From a virus: 64,000 nt of DNA. The DNA lies in IMG/VR virus record IMGVR_UViG_3300025364_000003, positions 142,529 to 206,528 of that record. One strand, written 5' to 3'. The notes beneath the pieces were generated by a model. It worked only from the letters and a program-made list of their open reading frames with translations, did no database searches and was not told the origin of the DNA. Both the position numbers and the translations under genes were made by a program. Shown one piece after another: positions 53,529-61,472 of this stretch; position 1 is the stretch's first letter; every line of letters begins with the position of its first letter.

Positions 53529-53807
53529 CTATTTCTTTTCTATTCTAAAAACCAGTGGTCTCTTGCAATTTGGACCTTTAATAACCCTGTGCCATGTCTT
53601 GGATTTAATAAACAATGTTCCTTCCATTAGCTTGGGTATTTCATTGTCGTATTGGAACCACCAGTCATCAGCTTGCATTACTTCAACAATTCGGTCTTCT
53701 TTATCTCGGTGCCAAACCAACTCTTCCGAATCGACATTTGGGTCGAACTCACGGATTACAACATTAGTTGATAACGTCTTTTCTTTGAACGGAAACATTA
53801 CCACCAA
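53529..53807 (-). CDS. Small cupin-like protein, 92 aa
   Basis: LSTNVVIREFDPNVDSEELV, VWHRDKEDRIVEVMQADDWW, then PKLMEGTLFIKSKTWHRVIK has the cupin arrangement H-x-D...E followed by a G...P/K...H motif: His of WHRD, Glu of VEV, His of WHRV. Similar short cupins occur in T4-like marine phages. Metal binding is likely; reaction unknown. Overlaps the upstream gene by 10 nt. Confidence 0.6.
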   Translation of the reverse strand: MVVMFPFKEKTLSTNVVIREFDPNVDSEELVWHRDKEDRIVEVMQADDWWFQYDNEIPKLMEGTLFIKSKTWHRVIKGPNCKRPLVFRIEKK

Positions 53808-54403
53808 CGATACGATTTAGATGCGCCTGTCAATGACGGATAACGACCAATTCTACATGACCAGTAACCTGCGGTACAACGATCGTTTTTATCCTCACAA
53901 TTGTGTCTAGCGGCAAAAGATTTTCGGCGTTCAGGATCTGATACTTTCACACTCATATCTGGTGAACCAAAGGAGATTTTCTTGACTTTATCCCCGCATT
54001 TTTGATAAACATAAAACTTTTTGGATCCACCACGCTTTGGTTTGCCAAGTTCAACATCTTTTCCTTGATACTCGGCCTCATCAAGCATTTCGCTTCCTTC
54101 GATCATCGGAATGCCGAGAGGAACTTTTTTGTTTTCGTAGATGGCAAACTCACCAACGCCTTGTTCGATCAATTCTTTTTCTTGTTCAGAGAGTTGAATT
54201 TTGCCTTCGGTGTAAAGTTCTTTCATTTCCCTCATTAGGGAAAAGAACGCTTTCGACTTTACACGATAAATGTTGTCATAAAAACTGATACCATTTTCAA
54301 GATGAAATCGCATTCCCTCTGACAAGACACGCCCATACTTGTTCTTTTCAATCTCTTCTTTGACAAGCTTGTTAATTTCTTCTTCCAGTGTTTGTTTTGC
54401 CAC
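53798..54403 (-). CDS. Protein with phage RARHNC/YWSCR module and targeting helix, 201 aa
   Basis: ATG with AGGAG upstream. N-terminus EEEINKLVKEEIEKNKYGRV then L-S-E resembles the targeting helix with V-K-E and L-S-E. C-terminal ~95 residues GKPKRGGSKKFYVYQKCGDK, KKISFGSPDMSVKVSDPERR, KSFAARHNCEDKNDRCTAGY, then WSCRIGRYP are a well-conserved module of T4-like marine phages, often attached to head proteins, with four Cys/His. Molecular role unknown; head association is likely from module distribution. Confidence 0.62.
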   Translation of the reverse strand: MAKQTLEEEINKLVKEEIEKNKYGRVLSEGMRFHLENGISFYDNIYRVKSKAFFSLMREMKELYTEGKIQLSEQEKELIEQGVGEFAIYENKKVPLGIPMIEGSEMLDEAEYQGKDVELGKPKRGGSKKFYVYQKCGDKVKKISFGSPDMSVKVSDPERRKSFAARHNCEDKNDRCTAGYWSCRIGRYPSLTGASKSYRWW

Positions 54404-54451
54404 ATTTATGCTCCTGATTGCTAATTATTCGGGTAAAACTAGTTGGACCAA

Positions 54452-55696
54452 ATGAATCTAATAAAACCAAATGTTAACATCTGGTATCATGGGACGGAAA
54501 AGGGAATTAGTGGACCTTTGCGTTCAATATATCTAACACCAAGCAAAAATTTGGCTAAGCTGCATGGCGATGTTTACGCATTTAGAATTGATCCTAACGC
54601 TAGGTGGCTTGATATTGGCGAACTTTCTTGGGGCGTTCCAAGTATGGATACTATGGGATACGCTGAAGGGATGGATGAAAGATTTCGTTCTAAAGGCTTT
54701 GATGTGGTTTGGGATCGTTCTGATTATCGAAGAGGCCACCAACAAATCTACGTAGTTAACCCTGAGGTACTGTCAATGGTTGATAATATAAACGAATCCA
54801 TTAAGCTCAATAAGCTTTTGATGTTTCTTGAGGCCATATCTCCAGAACAAGTGGAAAAAATCGCATCAGCAGAACCAAATGATGTAATCACGGTATATCA
54901 TGGGACCCCTAAGTTCAGACTTCCTCTTTTGCTAAGTGGATTTGATGCAACCCAAGACATACCAAGAGATTATGGCGGGCCTGTTCATAGGGGCTTGTTT
55001 GTTACTCCAGATTTTGAAGTTGCTAAGAACTTTGGTGGTGGTGCCATTATAGAAATAAAGGTTCCAGCGAAGTTCATCCATGGAACTAACTACAGTGGTT
55101 TTATTGGCCGTAAACAGCAAAAGGAAAAAGGTAAAGAAATATTCGACTGGATTAAAGAAAAGTTTCCTAACTCATTTCGTCCGTACATGAGTCACACAAT
55201 GTTGTCGTCGGGCGCAGAGCCTCAAGGTTTGTTGATAGGAGTTGTAAAGCCAACCCAAATTACAAAGGTCTGGATTTACGAACATGAAAGTAACCAATGG
55301 GTTGAGTACGATCGTAAGGAATATTTGAAAAAACGTGATGTTTATAATCGACGTAGAGTTTTAGATCGATACGAAGAAGAAACTTTCTTTGATCCAGAGA
55401 TACACATGGCTGACCCAAATTTAGATCTTCAAGATTTTGTGAAAGCCTTAGCTAGGTTTGAAAACCGAGAAGGAATGGAAGAGAAATACTTGAAGTTTCT
55501 AAAAATGATGGGTAGCGTAGGAAGAGATAGGCTTGAAGAAAAACTAAGCATGATGGAAATAGGCGGTGCTAAGCTTGGCAAGCTGGCCATGAAAAACATT
55601 ATCGATCAAGTGATGGAATTAGTGGAAAAGGAAAAGAAACCTAAGATTGAGTCAACATTATCAATTGATAAGCTTTTGCACTACTTAGAAGGGTGA
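54452..55696 (+). CDS. Tandem ADP-ribosyltransferase-like protein with internal and C-terminal targeting helices
   Basis: 414 residues from ATG 54452 (TTG 54443 possible). First ART-like unit: NIWYHGTEKGI, RSIYLTPSKNLAKLHGDVYA (Y-H-G-T; S/T-P with helix; then GFDVVWD). Second, from residue ~148: TVYHGTPKFRLPLLLSGFDA, HRGLFVTPDFEVAKNFGGGA, IIEIKVPAKF. These are H-Y type ART signatures. Between them lies ESIKLNKLLMFLEA, and the protein ends ESTLSIDKLLHYLEG, both L-L-x-x-L-E helices. T4 packages ART enzymes (Alt) in its head; the same is inferred here. Catalytic Glu not assigned. Confidence 0.65.
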   Translation: MNLIKPNVNIWYHGTEKGISGPLRSIYLTPSKNLAKLHGDVYAFRIDPNARWLDIGELSWGVPSMDTMGYAEGMDERFRSKGFDVVWDRSDYRRGHQQIYVVNPEVLSMVDNINESIKLNKLLMFLEAISPEQVEKIASAEPNDVITVYHGTPKFRLPLLLSGFDATQDIPRDYGGPVHRGLFVTPDFEVAKNFGGGAIIEIKVPAKFIHGTNYSGFIGRKQQKEKGKEIFDWIKEKFPNSFRPYMSHTMLSSGAEPQGLLIGVVKPTQITKVWIYEHESNQWVEYDRKEYLKKRDVYNRRRVLDRYEEETFFDPEIHMADPNLDLQDFVKALARFENREGMEEKYLKFLKMMGSVGRDRLEEKLSMMEIGGAKLGKLAMKNIIDQVMELVEKEKKPKIESTLSIDKLLHYLEG

Positions 55697-55702
55697 GCAC
55701 GT

Positions 55703-56548
55703 ATGAGCAATAAACTAAGATGGAAAAAATTAGCAGGACTTCTTACTGAAGGATATGAAGATCGCTGGCCTTCCCGTGAAGACGAAGAAGAAGAATTGGC
55801 CGATCTAAAATCAAAAGCAGAACCAAGACTTCCTCGAACTGTTGTTGTTGATGATGAAGAATATATTGGTGGTCGTCGGGCACCAGCCTGGATGCGTTCG
55901 GACTACGATCCAAAGAGTGATTCATATGCTTTTGATCTTGACTACAACCCGTATAAAGAATTAGATGAGCAAGTTGACATGGTTGCAGATATGAATGCGC
56001 CAGTTGAACCAGTAATTTCTGGACTTGCTCCTATCTCAAGTTTGGAGCAACAAAGAGATGATGTCAGAGATGAAATCGATGATGTCAAGAACTGGCTCGC
56101 TGGATACGTTTCTTATCTTAGAGCAATTCATCTTTGGTTTCACGCAGCTCATCATCTTACCAAAGGCACTGGATTCGCTGGTGACCATGAAGACCTTTAT
56201 GGAAGGATATATACTGAAGTCCAAGATGAGATTGATGGCGCCATAGAAAAAGCTGTCGGTGTTACCAACGATGAATTGCTTGCTTGCCCTCTGATGATTA
56301 CAAGCAACGCTGTTGAAATAATGGAAGAAGCAGGTTGTAAGGTAAGCGACAGTGCTCACAATATCGCAAAAGCCGGACTTCGTCTTGAAAAAGCTTATAT
56401 AAAATTTGTTGAGGAAATGTTTGCAACTTTGGAAGAAATGGATGCCATGACGCTTGGTTTGAATGATCAACTTGCATCATCAGCCAACACTCACGAGACG
56501 TATGTTTATCTTCTTCAGCAAAGAGTTAAGGATAGCAAAAAATTGTGA
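55703..56548 (+). CDS. Dps/ferritin-like protein with RW-LAG targeting motif
   Basis: 281 residues, SD AGGGTGAG. N-terminus NKLRWKKLAGLLTEGYED is the LAG-box helix with L-L-T-E. Residues ~22-125 are acidic and disordered. Residues ~128-275 form a four-helix bundle with YLRAIHLWFHAAHHLTKGTG, FAGDHEDLYGRIYTEVQDEI and DGAIEKAVG, the Dps pattern (H...D/E-x-x-E...D-x-x-x-E-R/K). Dps proteins bind iron and protect DNA. A capsid-targeted Dps could shield packaged DNA or be injected. Fusion of a long acidic spacer to Dps is unusual. Confidence 0.7.
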   Translation: MSNKLRWKKLAGLLTEGYEDRWPSREDEEEELADLKSKAEPRLPRTVVVDDEEYIGGRRAPAWMRSDYDPKSDSYAFDLDYNPYKELDEQVDMVADMNAPVEPVISGLAPISSLEQQRDDVRDEIDDVKNWLAGYVSYLRAIHLWFHAAHHLTKGTGFAGDHEDLYGRIYTEVQDEIDGAIEKAVGVTNDELLACPLMITSNAVEIMEEAGCKVSDSAHNIAKAGLRLEKAYIKFVEEMFATLEEMDAMTLGLNDQLASSANTHETYVYLLQQRVKDSKKL

Positions 56549-56551
56549 TAA

Positions 56552-56941
56552 TTAAACTACTTTTTTAACTCTCAAAGCACATCTTTCTGGTTTCAAACCA
56601 TTTAACCAGCCTCTTGATGTTTCTACAACATATTTGACCGGGGGAGTCTTGTAAAGTGTTTGTGTTCCTGATTTCATGGGAATAAAACAAACCAAATGGC
56701 CATTTTTATCAAATCCAAGCAAATCTAAATCAAACATTACATTATTCATGTGAAAATGGCGAGAAGATTCTTCATCAAACAAAAACAATAAGCCTTCGCC
56801 TGGTTTTGGAATGTCTTTTTCGAATTGATATCCGCAGGCTCTTTCGGCATCGGTGCTAAGCACACGCATTTTAATTGGTGCGTCACCAATTCTTCCATGA
56901 CAAAAAACGTGCATAAACGTAATTAGGACAAAGTAAGACAT
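56552..56941 (-). CDS. DUF192 family protein
   Basis: 129 residues. MRVLSTDAERACGYQFEKDI, GEGLLFLFDEESSRHFHMNN, VMFDLDLLGFDKNGHLVCFI then YVVETSRGWLNG follow DUF192 (A-T-x-x-x-R-x-x-G-L, G-M-L-F-x-F, F-W-M-x-N-T, L-D-L-x-F-I-D, Y-V-L-E-x-x-x-G). The usual GLM is CGY and FWM is FHM. DUF192 proteins are small beta proteins of unknown function; no clear signal peptide, though the first 12 residues are hydrophobic. Convergent with the Dps-like gene. Confidence 0.75.
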   Translation of the reverse strand: MSYFVLITFMHVFCHGRIGDAPIKMRVLSTDAERACGYQFEKDIPKPGEGLLFLFDEESSRHFHMNNVMFDLDLLGFDKNGHLVCFIPMKSGTQTLYKTPPVKYVVETSRGWLNGLKPERCALRVKKVV

Positions 56942-57056
56942 GGAGTTCGATGATAAACTTTTTTATTTGACTATTTATATCTACAGGATTTCATACGAAT
57001 CTTCAAAAAACCGTTGCAACCACTATTTAAGCAAAGGAACAGTCGGAGAATAAACA

Positions 57057-57548
57057 ATGGCAGAGACACTTACAGTAACAGATATGCTTCCTACTAAGTT
57101 TGAACCACTTGCAAAACGTAGGTTCTTGCTTGCTATTGAAGGCATTGACTCCTTTATCGTAAAAACCGCAGCTAGACCAACATACACCACAGAGGAAATT
57201 ACAGTCAACTGGATCAACCACACTCGTTACCTCGCAGGTAAGACAACCTTCAGTACAATTTCAGTAACTCTTCACGATCCAATCGCACCTGCTGGTGCGC
57301 AGCAAGTTATGGAGTGGGTGCGTCTTTGCTTTGAATCTGTTTCTGGCCGTGGTGGTTACGCTGATTTCTACAAGCGTGACATCCAACTCAAGATGCTTGA
57401 CCCAGTTGGTACCGTAGTTCAACTTTGGGACATCAAGGGTGCATTCATTACAGAAGCAAACTTCAACGACGTTTCCTATGATTCAACTGCTGACCTTGCA
57501 GAAATCTCATTGACCATTCGCTTCGATAACGCAGTTTTGCAGTTTTAA
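57057..57548 (+). CDS. Tail tube protein (T4 gp19-like)
   Basis: 163 residues. FEPLAKRRFLLAIEGIDSFI, VKTAARPTYTTEEITVNWIN, RYLAGKTTFSTISVTLHDPI, MEWVRLCFESVSGRGGYADF and the end AEISLTIRFDNAVLQF are all characteristic of gp19 tube subunits, with the expected length. CTATTTA lies 27 nt upstream. C-ending codon preference, like the capsid gene, suggests high expression. Separated from the sheath genes by ~14 kb, unlike T4 where 18 and 19 are adjacent. Confidence 0.92.
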   Translation: MAETLTVTDMLPTKFEPLAKRRFLLAIEGIDSFIVKTAARPTYTTEEITVNWINHTRYLAGKTTFSTISVTLHDPIAPAGAQQVMEWVRLCFESVSGRGGYADFYKRDIQLKMLDPVGTVVQLWDIKGAFITEANFNDVSYDSTADLAEISLTIRFDNAVLQF

Positions 57549-57624
57549 AATATATTTGTTCGCAGTACACAAATATCAAACAACATGGTAAACTCTCCTT
57601 AGAAGACAGTTCAAGGAGAGTTTT

Positions 57625-58470
57625 GTGTTTAAGTGCCCTTTGTGCAAAAACCAATATGAAAAACTTATTTCTTTGTCTGTCCATTACAGAAAAGGGCACA
57701 AGAAAAAGTCAAAAGATTTAATTGTTGACTTGTATTACAATGGCAGAGAGCCCACGTGTGCTTGTGGTTGTGGCGGGGAAGTAAAATTTCTTGATATAAC
57801 TCGTGGGTTTCGTGAATTTATTCATGGACACGCAGCACGCATACCAGAAAAAAATAATTTTGTTTCAAACAAAGCCCAACAAAACAGCGCTAAAACACGT
57901 AAAAAGATGATTGAAAGTGGAGGCTGGAAACCATTTCACCTAAAAGAAACTAGTGAACATTGGGGCAAAGGTTTATCAAAAGAAACCGACGACCGCATAG
58001 CCAAAATGGCTAACTCCATTAAAACAAATAAAGTTGAAATTGAAAAACGTTCAAAACGTATGCGCAAAGGACGTTTAGATGGAACAATACCGACACTTCA
58101 CAAAGAGAACCATAGCCAATGGAAAGGTGGTATCAGCCCACTAAATCAATATTGTCGTAGTAGTATTAAACTTTATTCAAATTGGAAATATCCTTTGCTT
58201 AAAGCGGCAAAATTTCAATGTGTCATGTGTAAAAAACCTGGTCCTGGCTTGGAAATACATCACAACAAAGAAACAATGTCTTCCATAATTCGTAAATTTG
58301 CTAAAAAATTTAAATGGGATCATTATTACAACAGCAATGCACCAGCAAATGATCAAAATTTGATTAATATCAAAGATCAAATTGCAGAAGCCGTTGCTGA
58401 CTACCACATTCAAAACAATGTGTCCGGCGTTGTCCTGTGTTCCAAATGTCACAGTAAAGAACATAACTAA
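57625..58470 (+). CDS. HNH homing endonuclease with N-terminal zinc finger
   Basis: 281 residues from GTG 57625, SD AAGGAGAG. FKCPLCKNQYEKLISLSVHY is a C2H2-like finger; TCACGCGGEVKFLD is a short Cys knuckle common in phage HNH enzymes; the C-terminal domain has CVMCKKPGPGLEIHHNKETM (Cys-x-x-Cys plus the catalytic His-His) and VVLCSKCHSKEHN. It follows the tail tube gene by 76 nt, the usual placement of free-standing homing genes beside conserved virion genes. Ends before a strong terminator. Confidence 0.85.
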   Translation: MFKCPLCKNQYEKLISLSVHYRKGHKKKSKDLIVDLYYNGREPTCACGCGGEVKFLDITRGFREFIHGHAARIPEKNNFVSNKAQQNSAKTRKKMIESGGWKPFHLKETSEHWGKGLSKETDDRIAKMANSIKTNKVEIEKRSKRMRKGRLDGTIPTLHKENHSQWKGGISPLNQYCRSSIKLYSNWKYPLLKAAKFQCVMCKKPGPGLEIHHNKETMSSIIRKFAKKFKWDHYYNSNAPANDQNLINIKDQIAEAVADYHIQNNVSGVVLCSKCHSKEHN

Positions 58471-58489
58471 TTTCAGCTTTGCAACCCAG

Positions 58490-58518
58490 AAAAGACCTGG
58501 CCAAAAGCCAGGTCTTTT
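58490..58518 (+). terminator. Terminator after the HNH gene
   Basis: GACCTGGC-CAAAA-GCCAGGTC stem (58494-58514) with A4 before and T4 after. Confidence 0.9.
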
Positions 58519-58543
58519 CTATTTAAGCTTGTCGGAGTATGAA

Positions 58544-58849
58544 ATGAAAATAACCAAGTCACAACTTAGAGAAATGATCCGAGAAGCCATCAATGAACAG
58601 GTTGGCGGAAACGATATTCTACAACAAGACTTAGGAGGAGAAGGAAAAGAGCTTCTCGATACTTTTATTCAATCTATGGATGAAGCAGTACAAGCTTGGT
58701 ACGCATTACACTATTGGCTTGAACCGTCTGAAGAAGCAGATGTAGCAATGTTACAAGAGTTAGGTAAGGAAGTCGGGAATTTTATTGTTGATGAGAACTT
58801 GACTGCATGGCTTAACAGCCTTGCAGAAAAAGCAAAAGCTGACAAGTAA
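58544..58849 (+). CDS. Targeting-helix protein, 101 aa
   Basis: ATG 58544 has CGGAG upstream; an open frame from 58382 overlaps the HNH gene and terminator and is rejected. N-terminus MKITKSQLREMIREAINEQV is the class-B helix, here without an L-x-E end. The body is acidic and helical (FIQSMDEAVQAWYALHYWLE). CTATTTA at 58519. No family known. Bounded by terminators on both sides, so it has its own transcription unit. Confidence 0.62.
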   Translation: MKITKSQLREMIREAINEQVGGNDILQQDLGGEGKELLDTFIQSMDEAVQAWYALHYWLEPSEEADVAMLQELGKEVGNFIVDENLTAWLNSLAEKAKADK

Positions 58850-58874
58850 GACATTTTGAATCTAATTGATGTTT

Positions 58875-58900
58875 GCCATACTCATAGTATGGCTTTTTCT
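58875..58900 (+). terminator. Terminator after the 101-residue gene
   Basis: GCCATAC-TCATA-GTATGGC stem (58875-58893) followed by T5CT4. Confidence 0.88.
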
Positions 58901-58925
58901 TTTAAAAATTCCTGGAATATTTTTA

Positions 58926-59317
58926 ATGTTTAGTTCTGAAGGTGTGCTCAAGTATTTCATAATTGACGAAAGCAATTATAAGCTAACGCTTTTGGTCGAT
59001 ACGGAGATTGCTCGTTATTATCGTAATTTCGTTCCAAAGTCTCAGAAGTGTCGGCCTGGTCGTTATGCACCTCATATTACAGTTGTTAGAAATGAACGAC
59101 CTTTGAATATGAAAAAGTGGGGCTTGTATGAGAACAAAGTGATTAGCTTTGAGTATGAACCCTACATTTGGTATGATGAAACTTATTGGTGGCTTAATTG
59201 CCACTCTTCCTTCTTGAAAAAACAAGAGAAGAACTTGGATTACCAAAATGGGCAAAGTGGAACATGCCTCCAAGTGGAAAAGCTTGTTTTCATATGACAA
59301 TAGGCAATTCAAAATAG
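58926..59317 (+). pseudogene. 2H phosphoesterase-like gene split by one-base deletion
   Basis: Frame from ATG 58926: FSSEGVLKYFIIDESNYKLT, CRPGRYAPHITVVRNERPLN (first HxT motif) and WWLNCHS. It then drifts to a non-homologous end, while the neighbouring frame reads LEKTREELGLPKWAKWNMPP then GKACFHMTIGNSK up to the TAG at 59315, supplying the second HxT motif. One base lost next to the A-run near 59215 explains this. The restored protein (~130 residues) would be a two-histidine phosphoesterase, acting on 2',5' or cyclic phosphate RNA ends. As given, the second catalytic His is lost. Confidence 0.68.
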
Positions 59318-59360
59318 GAACAACCATTCAGTATCCGCTAGTTAAGCTTATAGGATTATC

Positions 59361-59573
59361 GTGGCCAAAATCTTAAAAGAGCGATGGATGAAATTGGCTG
59401 GCTTACTCAAGGAAGCTGATGATTTGGAAATTGATATACAGGATTCAGATGATTCATCTTCTGAGTGGCAGAGAGACAAAAAACGCTCTGATGAAGAAGA
59501 GCCTGGTTGGGATCCTGCTGATGAAGATGAATGGCTTGCAGAAGAATTAGGTTCTTGGCATTCGGAAGGTTGA
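59361..59573 (+). CDS. Small acidic RW-LAG motif protein, 70 aa
   Basis: GTG start with TAGGA upstream. AKILKERWMKLAGLLKEADD is the LAG-box helix with L-K-E at its end; the other 48 residues are highly acidic and Ser/Trp-containing (DSDDSSSEWQRDKK). If cut after L-K-E, the product is a small acidic peptide, as in T4 internal peptides. Overall a minimal cargo unit. Next gene starts 1 nt after the stop. Confidence 0.6.
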   Translation: MAKILKERWMKLAGLLKEADDLEIDIQDSDDSSSEWQRDKKRSDEEEPGWDPADEDEWLAEELGSWHSEG

Positions 59574-59574
59574 T

Positions 59575-60033
59575 ATGAATAAAATAAACAAAAACAGATG
59601 GCAACAGCTCGCTGGACTCAAGGAGTCTTCTGTAGGAACAGAAGAAAGAGAACGGCTTAATGAAGGTTTTATGAATCTTGGAATGGCAAGTCCAGCACCA
59701 ATGGGTAATCCATTCGGCAATCGTCCTAAACAACCGGAATACAATTTTGAGGGAATTTTAGAAGAGATGGCTCCAGAATTGGATCCTGATAAAATTGAAG
59801 TTGAGCCTGATGAAGACCACGAGGGTTCTATGGCCAGAGGTCAACTTGAAAAAATCCGCAAATATTCCAAAGAATTGCTTTTAAAGCTTCCAGAAGATGC
59901 GCAACTTGAAGCTTGGGTGCAAAGCAAGCTTACTCTCGCAGCAGAAATGATGGACGTTGTAGCACACTATCTTCAAGATGAAGCTGGCGATGATCAGGAT
60001 GATGAGCACGGCCTCGAAAAAGATGTCAAATAA
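59575..60033 (+). CDS. RW-LAG motif protein with phage QLEAWVQSKLTLA module
   Basis: 152 residues. NKINKNRWQQLAGLKESSVG is the signal with L-K-E. The C-terminal part ARGQLEKIRKYSKELLLKLP, EDAQLEAWVQSKLTLAAEMM, DVVAHYL is a helical module common in T4-like marine phages. Pro/Gly-rich middle. Overlaps the next gene by 11 nt. Confidence 0.6.
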   Translation: MNKINKNRWQQLAGLKESSVGTEERERLNEGFMNLGMASPAPMGNPFGNRPKQPEYNFEGILEEMAPELDPDKIEVEPDEDHEGSMARGQLEKIRKYSKELLLKLPEDAQLEAWVQSKLTLAAEMMDVVAHYLQDEAGDDQDDEHGLEKDVK

Positions 60034-60720
60034 AATAATAAAAGAGAGATGGCAGCGGCTTGCTGGTATTGTTAAAGAATCGTCTTATCACATGGCCAAA
60101 CATGACCATGTTGCAAGTGTTGTTAATAAACATGTGGCTGGCCTAATCAAAGACCTTGAGCTTGATCCAGTAGATGCCCCAGAAGTCTTCGATGATCTTA
60201 CTCATAACATTAAACGATATCTCTCTTCCGTACTAGGAGAATCAACATCTTCGATAGCTGAAAGAACATCACCTGAAGCGGCCCAGGACGTCGCTGCTTA
60301 CTTTGGAACTAATGATTCGGTAGATGGGCCATATAAAAAAGTTTCGGCTTTACAGCCCTTCCAAGACGCCAAACATCGTAAGAAATTTTTAAAAGCCATA
60401 CATGCAGAAGGTGCCTTGGGGAAAGCAAGTATCCGGAGACTGCATCGGAATATGCCGAGCTTCTTAACAAGCAGTCAAAAGGACCATTTAAACTAGTTGT
60501 CGATCCTTCTCATTGGGAACAATATGACGTAAGAACCGGTGAAGATTTAGCAAAATATTTGGCAATTGAGACTTATAGGGATGTATACAAGGATGTTTAC
60601 GGAATTCGTCCTCGGCGTAGTCTGGAAGACAAGTCTGTTGAAGAGATCGAAGCTATGATTGATTCTTTGTCGGAAGATTTTGAAGAAGACGACGATTCAT
60701 GGCTGCGCAATATAGACTAA
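60023..60720 (+). pseudogene. RW-LAG motif protein, split by one-base deletion
   Basis: From ATG 60023: NKIIKERWQRLAGIVKESSY (signal with V-K-E), then helical DVAAYFGTNDSVDGPYKKVS and FLKAIHAEG. The frame then shifts; the -1 frame continues LGESKYPETASEYAELLNKQ, PFKLVVDPSHWEQYDVRTGE, VYKDVYGIRPRRSLEDKSVE to the TAA at 60718. The second part contains the DVYGxRPR module seen in many phage proteins. Break near 60410-60418 beside GGGG. Restored length ~232 residues. Confidence 0.62.
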
Positions 60721-60738
60721 ATCAAGAACTCATCGTAT

Positions 60739-60755
60739 GCTAATCGGTAATTAGC
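60739..60755. repeat. Short inverted repeat
   Basis: GCTAAT-CGGTA-ATTAGC, perfect 6-bp arms, 16 nt before the GTG of the next gene. Too weak for a terminator; could be an operator. Confidence 0.3.
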
Positions 60756-60770
60756 AAACAAAGGCAAGCC

Positions 60771-61433
60771 GTGCAAGATACGAAACAAACCTTTTTTAAA
60801 CAGATTGATAGATACTTTAATCGTTCACTTGATGAAGTTGCCTCTAATTTAGAAAAAATTGGCAGCAAACGAACCGATCCAAATTTGAATCAACATGCAT
60901 TTAGAGGGGAAGTAACTTTAGAAGAAGTAGTTCATATAAAACCAAAAGTTTCTAAATTCGTTCCAGGTACTTTGCTTACATCTCCAGAGGGTATTGACAA
61001 CTACGAAGAAAACGATTTTGGCGTTGGTAACTTAACGTGTGCCAGTTCAGAAGAAATGGAAGCAAATATTGTTTTGGGTCCCACGAAAGAGATTTCTGAA
61101 ATTGGGAAAACCAAAAGATTTCTTGTTCCAGAAACTATCATGATTACAGATGAGTTCATACAAATTCGCAAGCACACAACGGTAAAAGCAGCAGAAAATT
61201 TTGAAAAGTCTTGTCATAAAAACATCGTTTTTTATACCGTTAAACATGTTTTACATGTTTTAGACAATAAAAACAAGCTTACTATACCGACTAATATGTT
61301 TAAAGAAGACAATGGACAATTCAGCTCAGATTTGGTAATGTTTGATACATTTGATTATGATCTTGTAATGCATTTATATGACACTGCCAAGCCTGAGGAA
61401 ATTGTGAAACCGTTGTCCATATTCAACAAATAG
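60771..61433 (+). CDS. Unknown protein, 220 aa
   Basis: GTG start with AAAGGCA upstream. Helical N-terminus FFKQIDRYFNRSLDEVASNL, then beta-rich sequence (FVPGTLLTSPEGIDNYEEND, RFLVPETIMITDEFIQIRKH, IVFYTVKHVLHVLDNKNKLT). No targeting helix and no known family. Ends 5 nt before a strong terminator. Confidence 0.6.
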   Translation: MQDTKQTFFKQIDRYFNRSLDEVASNLEKIGSKRTDPNLNQHAFRGEVTLEEVVHIKPKVSKFVPGTLLTSPEGIDNYEENDFGVGNLTCASSEEMEANIVLGPTKEISEIGKTKRFLVPETIMITDEFIQIRKHTTVKAAENFEKSCHKNIVFYTVKHVLHVLDNKNKLTIPTNMFKEDNGQFSSDLVMFDTFDYDLVMHLYDTAKPEEIVKPLSIFNK

Positions 61434-61437
61434 ACAC

Positions 61438-61460
61438 GGCGGCCGAATGGCCGCCTTTTT
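61438..61460 (+). terminator. Terminator after the 220-residue gene
   Basis: GGCGGCC-GAAT-GGCCGCC stem with T5 behind it. Confidence 0.92.
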
Positions 61461-61467
61461 CTATTTA
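61461..61467 (+). promoter_or_regulatory. CTATTTA element 5 nt before a start codon
   Basis: CTATTTA-aatgc-ATG(61473), squeezed between terminator and gene with no room for a normal leader. Strongest case for leaderless initiation. Confidence 0.5.
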
Positions 61468-61472
61468 AATGC

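Noticed and set aside
56971-56979. T4-type late promoter TATAAATA on the minus strand for the DUF192 gene
   Set aside because: The same bases read CTATTTATA on the plus strand and fit the other motif; a single ambiguous copy is not enough.
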